A DNA stretch of 64,000 nucleotides from Congeria kusceri (lineage: Eukaryota; Mollusca; Bivalvia; Myida; Dreissenidae), in NCBI GenBank assembly GCA_027627225.1, contig CM051038.1, positions 44,897,343 to 44,961,342 of the forward strand. The letters are read 5' to 3'. The translations under genes and the position numbers were made by a program. Shown piece by piece: positions 61,464-64,000 of this stretch. Under the pieces are notes generated by a model. It was given only the letters and a program-made list of their open reading frames with translations. It had not been told where the DNA came from and ran no database searches. Position 1 is the first letter of the stretch; each line of letters opens with the position of its first letter.

Positions 61464-61993
61464 TCGCAGGAAGAAATAAAGTCAATTCAGTCGAGTCAAA
61501 TGATTTGTACATATCGAATACACGTAATTTGTGTTGGAGAAATTGTGTCTACGAAATGCAATTTATAATGCCATTTTCAATAAAATTTAAAGGGACCTAA
61601 TCACAGATTGCCCAATTGACAATTTTCTCAAATAGTGTCACCAATTCAAAAAACAAAAGCGCACTTTGTATAAAGAAGAGAAAAAAACAACTTAGAAAAC
61701 ATATTTGAAATAATGAGTCGTTTACGGATGCGCATCAATTGAAATTGTTTTACGTCGGTATTTAGGGAAATACGTGAATCACGTCGCGTTAAAAATACAC
61801 TACAAAGTCCGACTTGCCGATTGGTAAACGTGTCGGACTTTCGACCCTACGGTCTTAGGATAAACCTTGTTAATGCTATACTTGATCGCATTTTTGTACT
61901 TTCTGATTTTACTACATTTTAAAATACTTTTTGAATTAAAAAAAGCAAGAACAACTCTGTAACTCAGTCCCTTTAACACGCACAATGCGTTAA
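61464..61993. repeat. Right arm of the 0.53-kb inverted repeat
   Basis: Inverse of 53486-54018. The interval between the arms is about 7.4 kb. A tetranucleotide repeat follows at once on the right. Confidence 0.8.
61591..61972. mobile_element. TTAA MITE, second family (right copy, inverted)
   Basis: TTAA at 61587-61590 and 61973-61976; starts AGGGACCTAATCACAG, the inverse of the right end of 53507-53891. It has the same central AAGTCCGAC hairpin. Confidence 0.7.
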
Positions 61994-62068
61994 TTAATTA
62001 ATTAATTTATTTATTTATTTATTCATTTATTTATTTATTTATTCATTCATTCATTCATTCATTCATTG
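61989..62068. repeat. Tetranucleotide microsatellite (TTAA, ATTT, ATTC blocks)
   Basis: Runs change from TTAA to TTTA to TTCA units, starting exactly at the right edge of the inverted-repeat arm. Confidence 0.85.
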
Positions 62069-63480
62069 AAAACAATTTCTCCATAATAACTAGCAATTAT
62101 TTTTAATAATCATAATTGGCATTGTATTTAAATATTGGATTTATTTTATTAAAATTATCTAATTCCAACGTTTTGATATCATTACTTACCTTTTATTGAA
62201 CCTATATATATGTGCATATTTTGTAATAATTTTGCACAATCTTCTTTAATCAACCGATCTTATCAATTTAGAGATGTTACTTACTATAAATAAATCTCAA
62301 TAAATCTCCATAAAAAATACATTATCCTTAAAAATTATCATACCAAGACGAAAAAATGCACGATAGTTAGAAATACCGAAATACGTCATGGAATATTAAA
62401 ATTATGCAGGGATTGGTATATGGGATTTTACAATGGGAAAACGAAGTGAGGTATAATATTGCGTACTGGCGGGGCAATGTAAACAGGCCCGAGAGACGCT
62501 CAGTTATGTACATGTAATGTGTGTCTGTTTTCATGTGACTAATTATGTGTATTATTCGAATGCATTATGCCAATTCTGTTCACATATATGTGAAAATTGT
62601 GCTTTATGTAAATAAACTGGTAAACTGGTAAACTGGTGGGTAAACGAAAGAACATCTCGAAATTGAATACACATTGTTCCATAACGATATTAATATTATA
62701 TATTTATTTTAACAGTCAAGAACTTATTTCTATATTGCACAATGTGTCTTTAAAATATGTTTACACGTATGCTCATAAAATTATGCTATTATAATACTTT
62801 TAACTTTATTTTTGAGTATTACTATAACATAAATTTGTACTGCTTGTATGACTAAAGAGCAATGTATCTTTAAATAAAGGATGCGTTCGAAACATATTTG
62901 AATCTATGAAATGTGTTTGTACTTGATTGACCTTTAGGGGTCATTAAAAATCGAGACCCTTGGCATGTCGAACAACAGCTATATCAACACACATGAGTGT
63001 ATCAATATCTCCCCACAGGACCTTAATATTCCCAGTTTTTTGTTGTTGTTTGCTCATTATTAACATGTGTCTGTGCTTACTGTTTTCTTTGGTCTTGAAC
63101 ACTACACAAATAAACTTAACGACTGTATTTCAGACCCACATGTAACACATGTATGTACGTTTCACTATGCTTGCATTACAATCAACCACATCATCCATTT
63201 GTTCACATGACTCGTATTATACATTTGTATATATCGGTAGCTCATGCAGAAACTTCATTTCGATGACAATAACTTTATTACCATTTTAAAATGAAAATTG
63301 ACCAAATATAATAATTATTATCTTTATCTCATGCAAACTAAATGCTTTGCAAATCTTCAATATTTTTTGTTATCAGAAGCATCAAATAAGCCGAAAATCA
63401 GTAATATTGGGATATTTCCAGAATGTAAATCATTCTTAGTTTCTTACGCATTCAGTCGGATAAAAGTTAAACAACAATAA
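62069..63480. other. No gene recognised
   Basis: AT-rich. A short TAAACTGG triple repeat lies near 62608-62634. Open frames are at most about 60 codons and show no recognisable domain. Confidence 0.4.
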
Positions 63481-64000
63481 CCACAACAACAACAACATTT
63501 ATTCAGCGATAAAGTTTATGTATACAAGCTCATAGCCTACATAACATAAACATATATACAAGTAATGGTAGAAATGAAACATGTTAGTATAATATAAAAT
63601 GATTAGACACAATTAAAATTGAATTTGAAAAACAATCACGCAAAAACAGCAAAATCACACACATATTCTACTTTTAAAGTTAATATGAGACAGTTGTTCA
63701 GTTAATACAAAATGTTAATATATTAATAAATGCGAAACATATTGAAAATGTAAAGTTGTTGAAAGAAATAACATTTCCTGTACATGAGATTACCGGTATA
63801 TTTCTTTTATCAAACACATTTGAAGTTAATAGGAAGAAACATCATAGTGAAGGATCTGACACTACAATATATACAATTTCGGCTGGTCGTTTTGATTTTT
63901 TATAAAAAAAATAATCTGGGCAAACATAGTTTGGATCTGACTTCAAATAGCGAATTCTGAACTTCTGTACAAATAAATATATATTCTTTCATTTGTGTAA
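63481..64000 (-). mobile_element. Possible LINE 3' end on the minus strand (running off the window)
   Basis: On the minus strand AATAAATGTTGTTGTTG at about 63485-63505 resembles a LINE polyadenylation signal and (GTT)n tail. The coding part, if any, would lie beyond the window. Confidence 0.35.

Overview
The window is metazoan nuclear DNA, AT-rich and crowded with repeats, and most likely comes from a bivalve mollusc. I favour a dreissenid (Dreissena-like) mussel because a palindromic repeat beginning TGAGGCGTGTCGTGGG recurs; I recognise it from memory as very abundant in dreissenid sequence. That is recall, not a search. Only one convincing host coding exon is present. Most of the rest is non-LTR retrotransposon (LINE) debris, tRNA-derived SINEs, MITEs, satellites and a large tandem array.

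Layout. 1-7280 is mostly non-coding, with a decayed LINE reverse transcriptase (RT) on the minus strand (4101-5354), a GC-rich dispersed repeat (6388-6970) and a broken MADF-domain gene fragment that runs into the array. 7281-52830 is three head-to-tail copies of one unit: copy 1 at 7281-22391, copy 2 at 22392-38777 and copy 3 at 38778-52830, of 15111, 16386 and 14053 bp. Each unit carries a MADF fragment edge, a GC-rich repeat, foldback MITEs, a tRNA-Arg-like SINE, a TTAA-flanked MITE with an internal tRNA-like module, a LINE nested inside another LINE with a 14-bp target duplication, and an opposed pair of tRNA-like sequences. Copies 1 and 2 also carry a plus-strand RT (about 2.3 kb) that copy 3 lacks. 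Copies 2 and 3 share a 1.28-kb segment that copy 1 lacks.

Copy 2 resembles copy 3 in its first 2.6 kb and copy 1 in the remainder. The switch lies between 24970 and 25204. This is the product expected if an older two-copy array gained a third copy by unequal crossing-over inside the SINE. A haplotype-switching assembly error could give the same pattern and must be excluded.

53486-61993 is an interval bounded by inverted repeats of about 530 bp. It contains the first coding exon of a scleraxis/paraxis (TCF15)-type bHLH transcription factor (54772-55233, plus strand), with GC boxes and a CCAAT box upstream. Its intron begins at 55234 and a SINE lies 38 bp into it. Further downstream come two more SINEs of the same family, a 23-bp minisatellite with higher-order structure (58747-59577) and a second TTAA MITE with a tRNA-like core. 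61994-64000 holds simple repeats, no recognised gene, and possibly a LINE 3' end at the right edge.

The genes do not form a pathway. One developmental transcription factor sits beside a recent, repeat-driven segmental triplication.
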